From Thermincola carboxydiphila (lineage in GTDB: Bacteria; Bacillota; Thermincolia; Thermincolales; UBA2595): DNA of 64,000 nucleotides. Numbering within the stretch: position 1 is the stretch's first letter; every line of letters starts with the position of its first letter. The stretch is from assembly GCA_016841325.1 (NCBI GenBank), contig JAENZJ010000001.1:124001-188000 (forward strand), written 5' to 3'. The translations under genes were made by a program, and so were the position numbers. Shown in pieces: positions 48,531-56,692 of this stretch. Under the pieces are notes generated by a model. The model did no database searches. It saw only the letters and a program-made list of their open reading frames with translations, and was not told the DNA's origin.

Positions 48531-50396
48531 ATGGAAAAACTGCAATATCAGGAAATGCTAAAGCGAAAATGCCTTAACTATGACTTTCTAGCGGAAGAAG
48601 ACACGGAGATTCATTTTGAGAAATTACCATCCAGGTCAGGATGGCAGACTCTTAAGGCAATAAGGGATGATAAGGCAGTTTTTATCCATAGTTCATATGA
48701 CCCGGTACGGGAAGCACGGCAATGGGCCGAGAAGATGTCTCCCAAACAGGGTGAAGTTTATTTTGTGTTCGGTTATGGCCTGGGATATCATGTTGCGGAA
48801 TTATTGAAAAAGGTACCTGACAATTGTAAAGTCATTATTGTTGAAATATGCCGTGAACTTATACTTGACGGCTGTGAATCCGGCTATATCATAGATTTGC
48901 TGCATCGTGAGAATGTACATTTTTTACTTGGGAAAAGGCATTTGGAACTGGAGGGCTTTTTAAGCGGGGTGGTCGGTTTTGACAACCTTGAAAAAATCCA
49001 ATTCCTGGATTACAAGCCTGCCATAAGGCTGTTTGAGGACTGTTATGATGAACTTAAACTCAGGATTACCGCTGCCATCAGCAACCTTATTGTGGAAATG
49101 AATACCATTCTCCATTTTTCCGAAAAATGGCTGCAGAACCTGTTTGCCAACCTTCCTCAGATAGCCATGAACCCGGGTATTGCTTCACTTTACGGGAAAT
49201 TTCCGGAGATGCCGGCTATTATTGTATCAGCCGGACCTTCTTTAAATAAAAACATTCATTTACTTCAGGAAGCCAAAGGCAAGAGTGTCATCATCTGTGT
49301 GGGTACAGCCCTGAAACCCATGATACAGGCCGGTATTAAGCCGGACCTTATAATATCTGTTGACGGCGGAAAACCCAATTTCCGGCACTTTCAGAATATA
49401 CCTGCGATGGATGTCCCGATGGTATTTGATATTACCATTTACCCCGAAATTCCAAAAACATATACCGGGCCCAAACTGGTCGGCGGCTGTCACGAGAACA
49501 TGGTTGTCTGGACAGAAAAAACCCTGGGTGAGAAAAAGGGCCTGTACCAAATGGGACCATCGGTAGCCTGTGTGGCTTTTGACCTGGCCAGAAATCTTGG
49601 CTGTAACCCCATTATCCTGATTGGACAGGACCTGGCTTATACAAATAACCAGGCCCATGCCAAAGGGACTGCCTTTGACCACCGGACAATCGAAAACTTC
49701 CGGAGGCGTGAGATTATTGAAGTAGATGGGATTAATGGGACTAAGGTTCTCACAGACAGGGTCATGGCCACCTTTATCAGGTGGTTTGAAATCAAAATAA
49801 ATGAATCCAGGGAAACACACCGGGTCATTGATGCTACCGAAGGAGGAGCAAAAATTCCCGGTACCGATATTATGCCACTGTCACAGGTCATCAGGGAAGT
49901 TTGTTTTGAAAAGGTGAACGCCCATGAGACAATAGCAGGCATTATAAGTGACTATGTTCCTCCTGAAGGGGAGCGATTATTAAAGATTAAAGAAGACATC
50001 AGCACATTGGCGCAGCAATTAAGCCTCCTGGAAAAGGAAGCGGCTAAAGGGATTACATACTCCCGCAAACTGCTGGCGTTTTATTCGAACCGGTTGTCTG
50101 ATCCCAGGGGATTAAATAAACTCCTGCGGAAGCTTGACCGGATTGACCGGAGAATGGGCGAATTAAAAGAATCGACAGAATTGTTTGCCCTGATGTTCCA
50201 AAAATCAATAATAAAAATGAAACATGACCTAAAAACCATCAGGGAAACTGAAGATACAGAAAACGGGAAGGGCCGGCGGATTGCATTATGTTCCACAGAA
50301 CTGTACGAAGGGATCAATACAGCAGCTAAAAAAGCCGGAAAAATGGTCAGTGATGCACTGGCCGGGCTGGAAAATCTTATGAGGCAAGGGGAGTAG
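48531..50396 (+). CDS. Maf-type flagellin glycosyltransferase (DUF115/MptE-like), copy 2
   Basis: A 621-residue paralogue of the preceding protein. N-terminal module: IHSSYDPVREARQWAEKM and VFGYGLGYHVAELLKKV (about 55-100). Central domain: PAIIVSAGPSLNKNIHLL (about 228-245), IICVGTALKPMIQAGIKPDL, SVDGGKPN, GPSVACVAFDLARNLGCNPI, LIGQDLAYTNNQAHAKG. A helical C-terminal extension (about 480-621; LSLLEKEAAKGITYSRKLL and following) is absent from copy 1 and may bind the flagellin acceptor. Five bases separate it from copy 1, so they are co-transcribed. Two Maf paralogues may add different sugars or act on different sites. Confidence 0.9.
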   Translation: MEKLQYQEMLKRKCLNYDFLAEEDTEIHFEKLPSRSGWQTLKAIRDDKAVFIHSSYDPVREARQWAEKMSPKQGEVYFVFGYGLGYHVAELLKKVPDNCKVIIVEICRELILDGCESGYIIDLLHRENVHFLLGKRHLELEGFLSGVVGFDNLEKIQFLDYKPAIRLFEDCYDELKLRITAAISNLIVEMNTILHFSEKWLQNLFANLPQIAMNPGIASLYGKFPEMPAIIVSAGPSLNKNIHLLQEAKGKSVIICVGTALKPMIQAGIKPDLIISVDGGKPNFRHFQNIPAMDVPMVFDITIYPEIPKTYTGPKLVGGCHENMVVWTEKTLGEKKGLYQMGPSVACVAFDLARNLGCNPIILIGQDLAYTNNQAHAKGTAFDHRTIENFRRREIIEVDGINGTKVLTDRVMATFIRWFEIKINESRETHRVIDATEGGAKIPGTDIMPLSQVIREVCFEKVNAHETIAGIISDYVPPEGERLLKIKEDISTLAQQLSLLEKEAAKGITYSRKLLAFYSNRLSDPRGLNKLLRKLDRIDRRMGELKESTELFALMFQKSIIKMKHDLKTIRETEDTENGKGRRIALCSTELYEGINTAAKKAGKMVSDALAGLENLMRQGE

Positions 50397-50402
50397 GTTG
50401 AG

Positions 50403-51467
50403 ATGAGAGACTTAATCCGGGGCAAGAAGATACTGATAACCGGGGGGACCGGAACTCTGGGGAAAGCGCTGCTGAACGAGATTTTGAAGTATGAGCCCAG
50501 GGTGGTGCGCATCTTCAGCAGGGATGAAGCTAAACAATTTGACTTACAGTTTGACCTTTCCGAGTATACTAATACCCGTTATCTTCTGGGGGATGTCAGG
50601 GATAAGGAGCGGTTGACCCGGGCCATGGAAGGCATTGATATCGTTTTCCACACTGCGGCTCTGAAGCATGTCCCTTCCTGTGAATATAACCCTTTTGAGG
50701 GGGTTAAGACAAATATAATCGGGACCCAGAATGTTATCGAAGCTGCCCTGTATAACCGGGTAAGCAAGGTGATTTATACCAGCAGCGATAAGGCTATCAG
50801 CCCAACCAACACAATGGGGGCAACTAAGCTGGTGGCCGAAAGGCTGATATCGGCTGCCGATTATTACAAGGGTAGTACCAAAACTGTTTTTACTGCTGTG
50901 CGATTCGGTAATGTGATGGGTTCGCGGGGGTCGGTGATCCCCCTGTTTAAGAAACAAATTCAGGCAGGGGGGCCGGTGACGGTGACCCTGGCACAAATGA
51001 CCCGGTTTATGATGTCACTAAATCAGGCAGTAATGCTTACCCTGGAAGCCGCCAGGCGGGCTAAGGGGGGAGAGACCTTTGTCCTCAAAATGCCGGTTAT
51101 TCGCCTGGGGGACCTGGCAGAAATAATGGTAGAAGAATTTGCTCCCCTATGTGGTTTCAGGCCTGATGAAATCCCGGTGGAAACTATTGGGCTGCGTCCC
51201 GGTGAGAAAATGTATGAAGAACTCATGACCGGTGAAGAAGCCAGATTTGCTATGGAATTTCCCAAAATGTTTGCCATACCGCCAAGTTATGAATTAAAAC
51301 ACTATACCTACAGGGACGCCAGGCCGGCAGAAGTTAAAACCTACCGGTCAGATGAGGTGGCTCCTTTAACTAAAGGGCAACTGAAGCGGCTTTTGTATGC
51401 AGAGGAGCTGCTAGACCGCCGCAGGCAAAGTGCAAATGTAATAAATGGTATCAGGAGGGCAAATTAA
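50403..51467 (+). CDS. UDP-GlcNAc 4,6-dehydratase family enzyme (PseB/CapE-like)
   Basis: A 354-residue extended SDR of the polysaccharide-biosynthesis/FlaA1 group. GGTGTLGKALLNEIL is the NAD-binding start (about residues 14-28), followed by FSRDEAKQF, HTAALKHVPSCEYNPFE, TSSDKAISPTNTMGATK, RFGNVMGSRGSVIPLF and GLRPGEKMYEELM. In the active site Met stands in the place of the usual Tyr (TNTMGATK), as in several inverting 4,6-dehydratases of this group. It would turn UDP-GlcNAc into a 4-keto-6-deoxy sugar, the first step to pseudaminic-acid-like sugars. The PseC-like aminotransferase at 52499 is its natural partner. The six-base gap from Maf copy 2 implies one operon. Confidence 0.85.
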   Translation: MRDLIRGKKILITGGTGTLGKALLNEILKYEPRVVRIFSRDEAKQFDLQFDLSEYTNTRYLLGDVRDKERLTRAMEGIDIVFHTAALKHVPSCEYNPFEGVKTNIIGTQNVIEAALYNRVSKVIYTSSDKAISPTNTMGATKLVAERLISAADYYKGSTKTVFTAVRFGNVMGSRGSVIPLFKKQIQAGGPVTVTLAQMTRFMMSLNQAVMLTLEAARRAKGGETFVLKMPVIRLGDLAEIMVEEFAPLCGFRPDEIPVETIGLRPGEKMYEELMTGEEARFAMEFPKMFAIPPSYELKHYTYRDARPAEVKTYRSDEVAPLTKGQLKRLLYAEELLDRRRQSANVINGIRRAN

Positions 51468-51491
51468 GAATTTAACAGGAGGGCGGTTTAA

Positions 51492-52436
51492 TTGAAGGTT
51501 TTGGTAACGGGCGGGGCAGGGTTTATCGGAAGATGGGTGGTAAAGCGCCTGCTTGATGATGGCCGTGATGTATGGGTACTTGATAATCTCTGCAACGGAA
51601 GGCGCAGCAATGTAGCTGAATTCGTGAACCATTCCGGTTTTAGGGGTTTTGTGGAAGGAGATATCAGGGACAGGGATGTTCTCCGGGATTTGTTTGGCAA
51701 CAAATATGATATTTGTTACCACCTGGCTGCAAGTATAAATGTACAGGATAGCATTGATAACCCAGGGGCGACCTTTGCCAATGACGTGGACGGGACCTTT
51801 AATGTTCTAGAAGAGTGCCGCGGGAACAATACCAAGATGGTGTTTATGAGTACCTGTATGGTATATGACAGGGCTGCATCTCAGGAAGGTATCGATGAGT
51901 CCTGGAAGACAAAACCGGCCTCGCCATATGCCGGGGCCAAAATAGCCGGGGAAAACATGGTTTTATCCTATTATCATGCCTACGGCCTGCCTACAGTTGT
52001 GATCAGGCCCTTTAACACATACGGACCTTTTCAGAAGAGTTCCGGTGAGGGCGGGGTTGTCAGCATATTTATTAAAAAAAATCTCAGGGGTGAAACATTA
52101 AACATTTACGGTCACGGAACCCAGACCAGGGATTTACTTTATGTTGAGGACTGTGCCCGTTTTGTGGTCCAGGCAGGTTATTCAGACAGGGTTAACGGTG
52201 AGATAGTAAATGCCGGCCTGGGGCGGGATATTTCGGTGAATGACCTGGCCCGCCTGATTTGTGGGGATTCGGACCGGATTAAACATGTCCCCCATATCCA
52301 TCCCCAGAGCGAAATCCCTAAGCTGTTGTGCAACTATGGGAAAGCCAGGAAACTGCTGGGCTGGGAACCTGCTGTTTCTCTGGAGGAAGGCATCAAGAGA
52401 ACAGCCGGCTGGATTGAAATTCATGATATGGGATAG
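51492..52436 (+). CDS. NAD-dependent epimerase/dehydratase
   Basis: A 314-residue extended SDR: MKVLVTGGAGFIGRWVVKRL, LDNLCNGRRSNV, YHLAASINVQDSIDNP, active-site MSTCMVYD and SPYAGAKIAGENMV, then RPFNTYGPFQKSSGEGGVVS. It is related to UDP-hexose epimerases and to the LegB-type dehydratases (RPFNTYGP). Its sibling at 11261 shares the start and the EGGVVSIF block. The product cannot be fixed from the sequence. Start is TTG 51492 after AGGAGGGCGG. It stands between the PseB-like and PseC-like genes, so it probably modifies a sugar in the same route. Confidence 0.83.
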   Translation: MKVLVTGGAGFIGRWVVKRLLDDGRDVWVLDNLCNGRRSNVAEFVNHSGFRGFVEGDIRDRDVLRDLFGNKYDICYHLAASINVQDSIDNPGATFANDVDGTFNVLEECRGNNTKMVFMSTCMVYDRAASQEGIDESWKTKPASPYAGAKIAGENMVLSYYHAYGLPTVVIRPFNTYGPFQKSSGEGGVVSIFIKKNLRGETLNIYGHGTQTRDLLYVEDCARFVVQAGYSDRVNGEIVNAGLGRDISVNDLARLICGDSDRIKHVPHIHPQSEIPKLLCNYGKARKLLGWEPAVSLEEGIKRTAGWIEIHDMG

Positions 52437-52498
52437 AGTACACCAAGTAATCAACAGAATTTTGAATGATTAATTTATGTGGAAACAGGTGTTGAAAA

Positions 52499-53692
52499 AT
52501 GGTGAACACTCCAGCAATTGAGGGTGGCAGCCCGGTGCGCCGGGAGATGCTGCCATATGGACAGCAATGGATTGACGAAGATGATATCAAAGGTGTCGTG
52601 GATGTTTTAAAGGGTGATTACCTGACCACCGGGCCTAGGATTAATGATTTTGAGTGCAGGTTTGCCGAATATGTGGGGGCCAGGTATGCCGTGGCTGTGG
52701 CTAATGGCACGGCCGCCCTGCATGCTGCTGCTTTTGCTGCCGGGATCGGTCCCGGTGACGAGGTGATTACCACCCCCATTACCTTCGCGGCATCAGCCAA
52801 TTGTGTTCTTTATATGGGCGGGAAGCCGGTATTTTCAGATATCAGGGATTCTGACTGGAACATAGATCAGAATGAAATAGAAGGCCAACTGAGCAGCAGG
52901 ACTAAAGCTATAATTCCGGTACATTTTACCGGTTTGCCCGTGGATATTGATGAGATTCAGCAAATTGCCCGGGAACACAATCTGGTAGTCATTGAAGATG
53001 CTGCTCATGCTCTGGGGGCCACATATAAAGGACAAAGAATCGGTGGATTAAGCCAGATGACGATTTTCAGCTTTCACCCGGTAAAGCATATTACCACTGG
53101 TGAAGGCGGTATGATAACAACAGATGATAAGGAACTTTACCAAAGGCTGGTGCAGTTCAGGAGTCACGGGATAACCAGGGACAGGCAACAGCTGCGGAGT
53201 GATGAAGGACCATGGTATTATGAGATGCAGTTTGAGGGTTATAATTACCGGTTGACAGATTTGCAGGCCGCACTGGGACTGAGCCAACTGGCAAAGGCCG
53301 ACCGGTTTCTGAAGCGCAGGCGGGAAATTGTAGCCAGGTATATTGAGGCCTTTAAGGATATACCGGAAATTTCTCTTCAGGTGAGGCATAATGACCGGGA
53401 ATCAGGATGGCATTTGTTTATTATCAGGCTGGATACCGGTCGTCTTAAAGTAGGCAGGAGAAGGGTTTTTGAAGCCCTCAGGGCTGAAAATGTCGGGGTT
53501 AATGTCCATTATATCCCTGTTTACCTGCACCCGTATTACAGGGATCTGGGGTATCCCGGGGGCCTTTGCCCCAGGGCGGAAAAGCTTTACTCCGAAATAA
53601 TAACGCTTCCCCTGTTTCCCAAGATGACAAAACAGGATGTCGACGATGTTATTGAAGCGGTACACAGGGTGGTTACCCATTACCGCCGTTGA
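52499..53692 (+). CDS. pseC: PseC-like UDP-4-keto sugar aminotransferase (DegT/DnrJ/EryC1)
   Basis: A 397-residue PLP-dependent sugar aminotransferase. LPYGQQWIDEDDIKGVVDVL, LTTGPRINDFE, ANGTAALHAAAFAAGIGPGD, ITTPITFAASAN and FSFHPVKHITTGEGG follow the PseC pattern closely; the PLP-binding Lys is residue 196. PseC converts UDP-2-acetamido-2,6-dideoxy-beta-L-arabino-hexos-4-ulose to the 4-amino sugar. The later enzymes of pseudaminate synthesis (PseH, PseG, PseI, PseF) are not in this window, so either they lie further right or the amino sugar itself is used. The start ATG 52499 follows CAGGTGTTG. Confidence 0.85.
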   Translation: MVNTPAIEGGSPVRREMLPYGQQWIDEDDIKGVVDVLKGDYLTTGPRINDFECRFAEYVGARYAVAVANGTAALHAAAFAAGIGPGDEVITTPITFAASANCVLYMGGKPVFSDIRDSDWNIDQNEIEGQLSSRTKAIIPVHFTGLPVDIDEIQQIAREHNLVVIEDAAHALGATYKGQRIGGLSQMTIFSFHPVKHITTGEGGMITTDDKELYQRLVQFRSHGITRDRQQLRSDEGPWYYEMQFEGYNYRLTDLQAALGLSQLAKADRFLKRRREIVARYIEAFKDIPEISLQVRHNDRESGWHLFIIRLDTGRLKVGRRRVFEALRAENVGVNVHYIPVYLHPYYRDLGYPGGLCPRAEKLYSEIITLPLFPKMTKQDVDDVIEAVHRVVTHYRR

Positions 53693-53752
53693 TTAAGAAA
53701 AAAGGCATTGGTAAAAGGATAAGAAAAACTCGTTTGTAAAAGGACTGATCAG

Positions 53753-55486
53753 ATGGATGAGCAGCTGAGGCAAAACTATCAAAACAGCCTTAATATGCTG
53801 CAGAATCAAAATAGCGACCTGCTCCGGCATCTGAAGGGAAACCGGTGTGACGGCATCTTTTTGGAAAAAGCACGGGATGGAAACTATACCTGCCTGGTAG
53901 GGGATCCTGACCGAAAGGCCTATCTTTACAGCAAATTCAGGCCGGTGGAAACAGCCCGGAAAAACATTACCAAATATCTGGAACAGAGGACAGGGAATTA
54001 CCTGGTCCTGGGGCTGGGTTTAGGTTATGAGCTTTGGGAACTGTATCATGCAGTAAAAAATGATAAGAACTTCGGCAGGATAATTGTAATAGAAAAAAAT
54101 CCCGATTTCTTCTATCTCACTCTCCATATGAACGATTATACAGGGGTCCTCTCTGACGGGAGGGTTGCTTTTCTGATAGGAAATCCTGAACAGGTCACCT
54201 TTCCGGTTGGTTCACTGACGGTAATTGATAATCCTTTACTTGCCTCCCTGGCACCGGACTTCTATAAAAATATTGTTTCAGAAATTGGTTTTGCTGTCAG
54301 AAGGAGGGTTTCGGACTGTGTTGCGGTCTTTGAACATGTTACCTTTGCTGAGGATGTTTCTGCAGCTTTTGCTGAGCTGGGCCTGAAGGTCGTTAAACTA
54401 AAACTTGACCCTGACCCGGTTAAATTAGCAGGTGCAGTAAAACAATGTGCTCCCAGATTCCTTTTTTCAATTAATTTCAGTCCTTATATCCTGCAAATAG
54501 CGGAACATTTAGAAATGCCCTATGTCTCATGGACCATAGATACTCCCTGTTTCAGCCTGTTTAATGAAAAAAACAAGTCACCCCGGGCGCTGCTCTTTGT
54601 TTATGAGCAGGAGGTATGTGACCGGCTTCGCATAGACGGGTTCGAGAATGTCTGGTATCTGCCTGCGGCAGCCAATCCGGCCAGATTCGACAAAGCTTTA
54701 CTTTCTAAAGCCGACAGGGACTGCTATAGCTGTAATGTCAGTTTTGTGGGGACAACAGGGGTTGTTAATGAATACCGGAAGCTTTTTCTCGACCATGTGG
54801 ACGGGGATTTGAAGGACCTGACAGACAGGATTTCGGCAGCACAACTGGACAGACCGGAGCGGTACATGGTGTATGAGCTGATAAGGAGTTACCGTGAGGA
54901 AAACGGTATTGATATTACCCGCCAGTTTTATGAAAAGAGTATGACAAGATTGGGAGGAGAGAATTACATTCCTGATGATGAACGGTTTGCAATGGTGTTA
55001 GCCAAGGAAATATGCAGCTGTTGGAGGAAAAAAGTGATCAGCCGGATTGCCGGCTCTCATGAAATTCATGTTTACGGTGATGCGGAGTGGGAGCGGCTTG
55101 AACCGACATCTCCAGGTCTGAAATACCGCGGCCGGGCCAGGCACTTTGAAGACTTGCCCAGAATTTATAAGTCCTCAAAAATAAACCTTAACCTGACCCG
55201 GATTTATGTGGAATCAGGTCTGCCTATGCGGGTTTTTGATGTCCTGGCTGCCGGCGGGTTCCTGCTCACCAACCACAAGAAAGACCTGGACAGGCTCTTT
55301 AAACCCGGCAGGGACATGGTAGTATTCAATGACGATAAGGAAATGATGGAGGCCATAGATTATTATCTGGAACATGAGACTGAGAGGCAGGAGATTGCGG
55401 CCCGGGGTTATGAAGCTGTGAAAGAGAGGCATACCTTTGTACACCGGATGCGGGAGGTCCTGGATGTTGTGCAGGGTAAAATATAG
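53753..55486 (+). CDS. Chimera: Maf N-terminal module fused to a CgeB-like glycosyltransferase
   Basis: A 577-residue protein. Residues about 50-150 (YSKFRPVETARKNITKYL, YLVLGLGLGYELWELY, IIVIEKNPDFF) resemble the N-terminal module of the two Maf proteins upstream. Instead of the DUF115 domain there follows a CgeB-type glycosyltransferase: ISWTIDTPCF-like SWTIDTPCFSLFNEKN (about 263-278), WYLPAAANPARFD (about 302), VSFVGTTG, then SKINLNLTRIYVESGLPMRVFDVLAAGGFLL (stated as the acceptor/donor block near 475-505) and the terminal VKERHTFVHRM. It may target flagellin like Maf but use a different donor. The start ATG 53753 follows a weak AAAAGGA. Confidence 0.8.
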   Translation: MDEQLRQNYQNSLNMLQNQNSDLLRHLKGNRCDGIFLEKARDGNYTCLVGDPDRKAYLYSKFRPVETARKNITKYLEQRTGNYLVLGLGLGYELWELYHAVKNDKNFGRIIVIEKNPDFFYLTLHMNDYTGVLSDGRVAFLIGNPEQVTFPVGSLTVIDNPLLASLAPDFYKNIVSEIGFAVRRRVSDCVAVFEHVTFAEDVSAAFAELGLKVVKLKLDPDPVKLAGAVKQCAPRFLFSINFSPYILQIAEHLEMPYVSWTIDTPCFSLFNEKNKSPRALLFVYEQEVCDRLRIDGFENVWYLPAAANPARFDKALLSKADRDCYSCNVSFVGTTGVVNEYRKLFLDHVDGDLKDLTDRISAAQLDRPERYMVYELIRSYREENGIDITRQFYEKSMTRLGGENYIPDDERFAMVLAKEICSCWRKKVISRIAGSHEIHVYGDAEWERLEPTSPGLKYRGRARHFEDLPRIYKSSKINLNLTRIYVESGLPMRVFDVLAAGGFLLTNHKKDLDRLFKPGRDMVVFNDDKEMMEAIDYYLEHETERQEIAARGYEAVKERHTFVHRMREVLDVVQGKI

Positions 55487-55518
55487 CATTATTTGTCACA
55501 TTAAGCAGGATTTTGTAG

Positions 55519-55546
55519 TTGATTGGGCGAAAAAGGTAGATATGTT
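55519..55546 (+). promoter_or_regulatory. Possible promoter upstream of the methyltransferase gene
   Basis: TTGATT (55519-55524) and TATGTT (55541-55546), 16-bp spacer, in the 107-bp gap before ATG 55594. The match is modest. Confidence 0.3.
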
Positions 55547-55593
55547 ATCCTGTTATTAAGCGGCTATCAGAGCTGCATTGGGGGAACATTTTT

Positions 55594-56604
55594 ATGAGTT
55601 TAATATCGGACTATACCAAGAGTGATAAATTTTTAATATGGGGTCCCGGAAGTATATATCAACAGTACAAGTCAGCCTTTGAGGACTTAGAAATTGAATT
55701 TATTGATAATGATCCTGCCAAGCAAGGTGGGACTTTTGACGGGCTCCCGGTTTACGGGCCGAAACAGCTATTGAAACCAGAATATCGGGACAGAGCGGTT
55801 ATTATTTGTTGTCACGTATACCCGCCAGTGCAAAAACAGCTTGAAGCTCTGGGGTATGAAGATTCCGGGGCGGTATTAGTGGCAGATGATAATATAAGTT
55901 TTGACATATTTAGCAGATCACCATATGCAGAAATGTCTTGTTACTGTCCATGCTGCAACAGCTATTTTTGTAAGTTTTTGCCATTTGGAGTTAAAACAAA
56001 CCTGAGGGCTAATGCCAGGTGTCCGGTGTGCGGTTCACTGGAAAGACTTCGCCTGCTTTGGCTGTACCTCAAAAACAAGACTAACTTATATGCGGCCGAT
56101 CTGCGAGTTCTGCATTTTGCTCCAGAGTATATTCTCCATAAAAAATTAAAGTCTATGCCGAATATAGACTATATCAGTGCTGACCTAAGTTCTTCCCTGG
56201 CAATGGTTAAAACCGATATCACAGATATTTTGTTCACGGATAATAGTTTTGATGTTATCATATGCAGTCATGTTCTAGAACATATTTCTGATGATAGACG
56301 GGCAATGCGGGAATTGTATAGGGTGTTGAAACCTGGGGGCTGGGCTGTCTTACAGGTTCCCATTGATACTAACAGAAATGTGACCTTTGAGGACCCGGAA
56401 ATAGTAACACCGGAAGATAGGCACCGTAACTTTGGAAATTATGACCATGTAAGGCTTTACGGTCTCGATTTTGGGAAGCGGCTGCGGGAAGCCGGGTTTT
56501 TCGTTATAGAAGATGATTATGTCCAAACCCTTAGTGCTGAAGAGATAAGAAAATTTGGGTTAGTGGAAAGAGAAATTGTTTATTTGTGTATCAAGAAACA
56601 GTAA
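55594..56604 (+). CDS. SAM-dependent methyltransferase with sugar-O-type N-terminal Rossmann module and zinc ribbon
   Basis: A 336-residue three-part protein. Residues about 10-100 form a small Rossmann-like module (FLIWGPGSIYQQYKSAF, EFIDNDPAKQGGTFDGLPVYG) shared with the proteins at 56693 and 62517. A zinc ribbon follows (CYCPCCNSYFC and ARCPVCGSLERLRLLW, about 112-155). The class I methyltransferase domain (about 165-290) has VLHFAPEYILHK, YISADLSSSLA, DVIICSHVLEHISDDRRAMRELYRVLKPGG. It probably methylates a sugar or lipid-linked glycan; the substrate is unknown. GGGGGAA precedes ATG 55594. Confidence 0.8.
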   Translation: MSLISDYTKSDKFLIWGPGSIYQQYKSAFEDLEIEFIDNDPAKQGGTFDGLPVYGPKQLLKPEYRDRAVIICCHVYPPVQKQLEALGYEDSGAVLVADDNISFDIFSRSPYAEMSCYCPCCNSYFCKFLPFGVKTNLRANARCPVCGSLERLRLLWLYLKNKTNLYAADLRVLHFAPEYILHKKLKSMPNIDYISADLSSSLAMVKTDITDILFTDNSFDVIICSHVLEHISDDRRAMRELYRVLKPGGWAVLQVPIDTNRNVTFEDPEIVTPEDRHRNFGNYDHVRLYGLDFGKRLREAGFFVIEDDYVQTLSAEEIRKFGLVEREIVYLCIKKQ

Positions 56605-56692
56605 TTTTGAGGTATCACGTATGACTCCGGGGTTAACGGAGCATAACCAGGTGGATGAATATGAGTTATTTTACTGACAGGGTGGAAGTATA

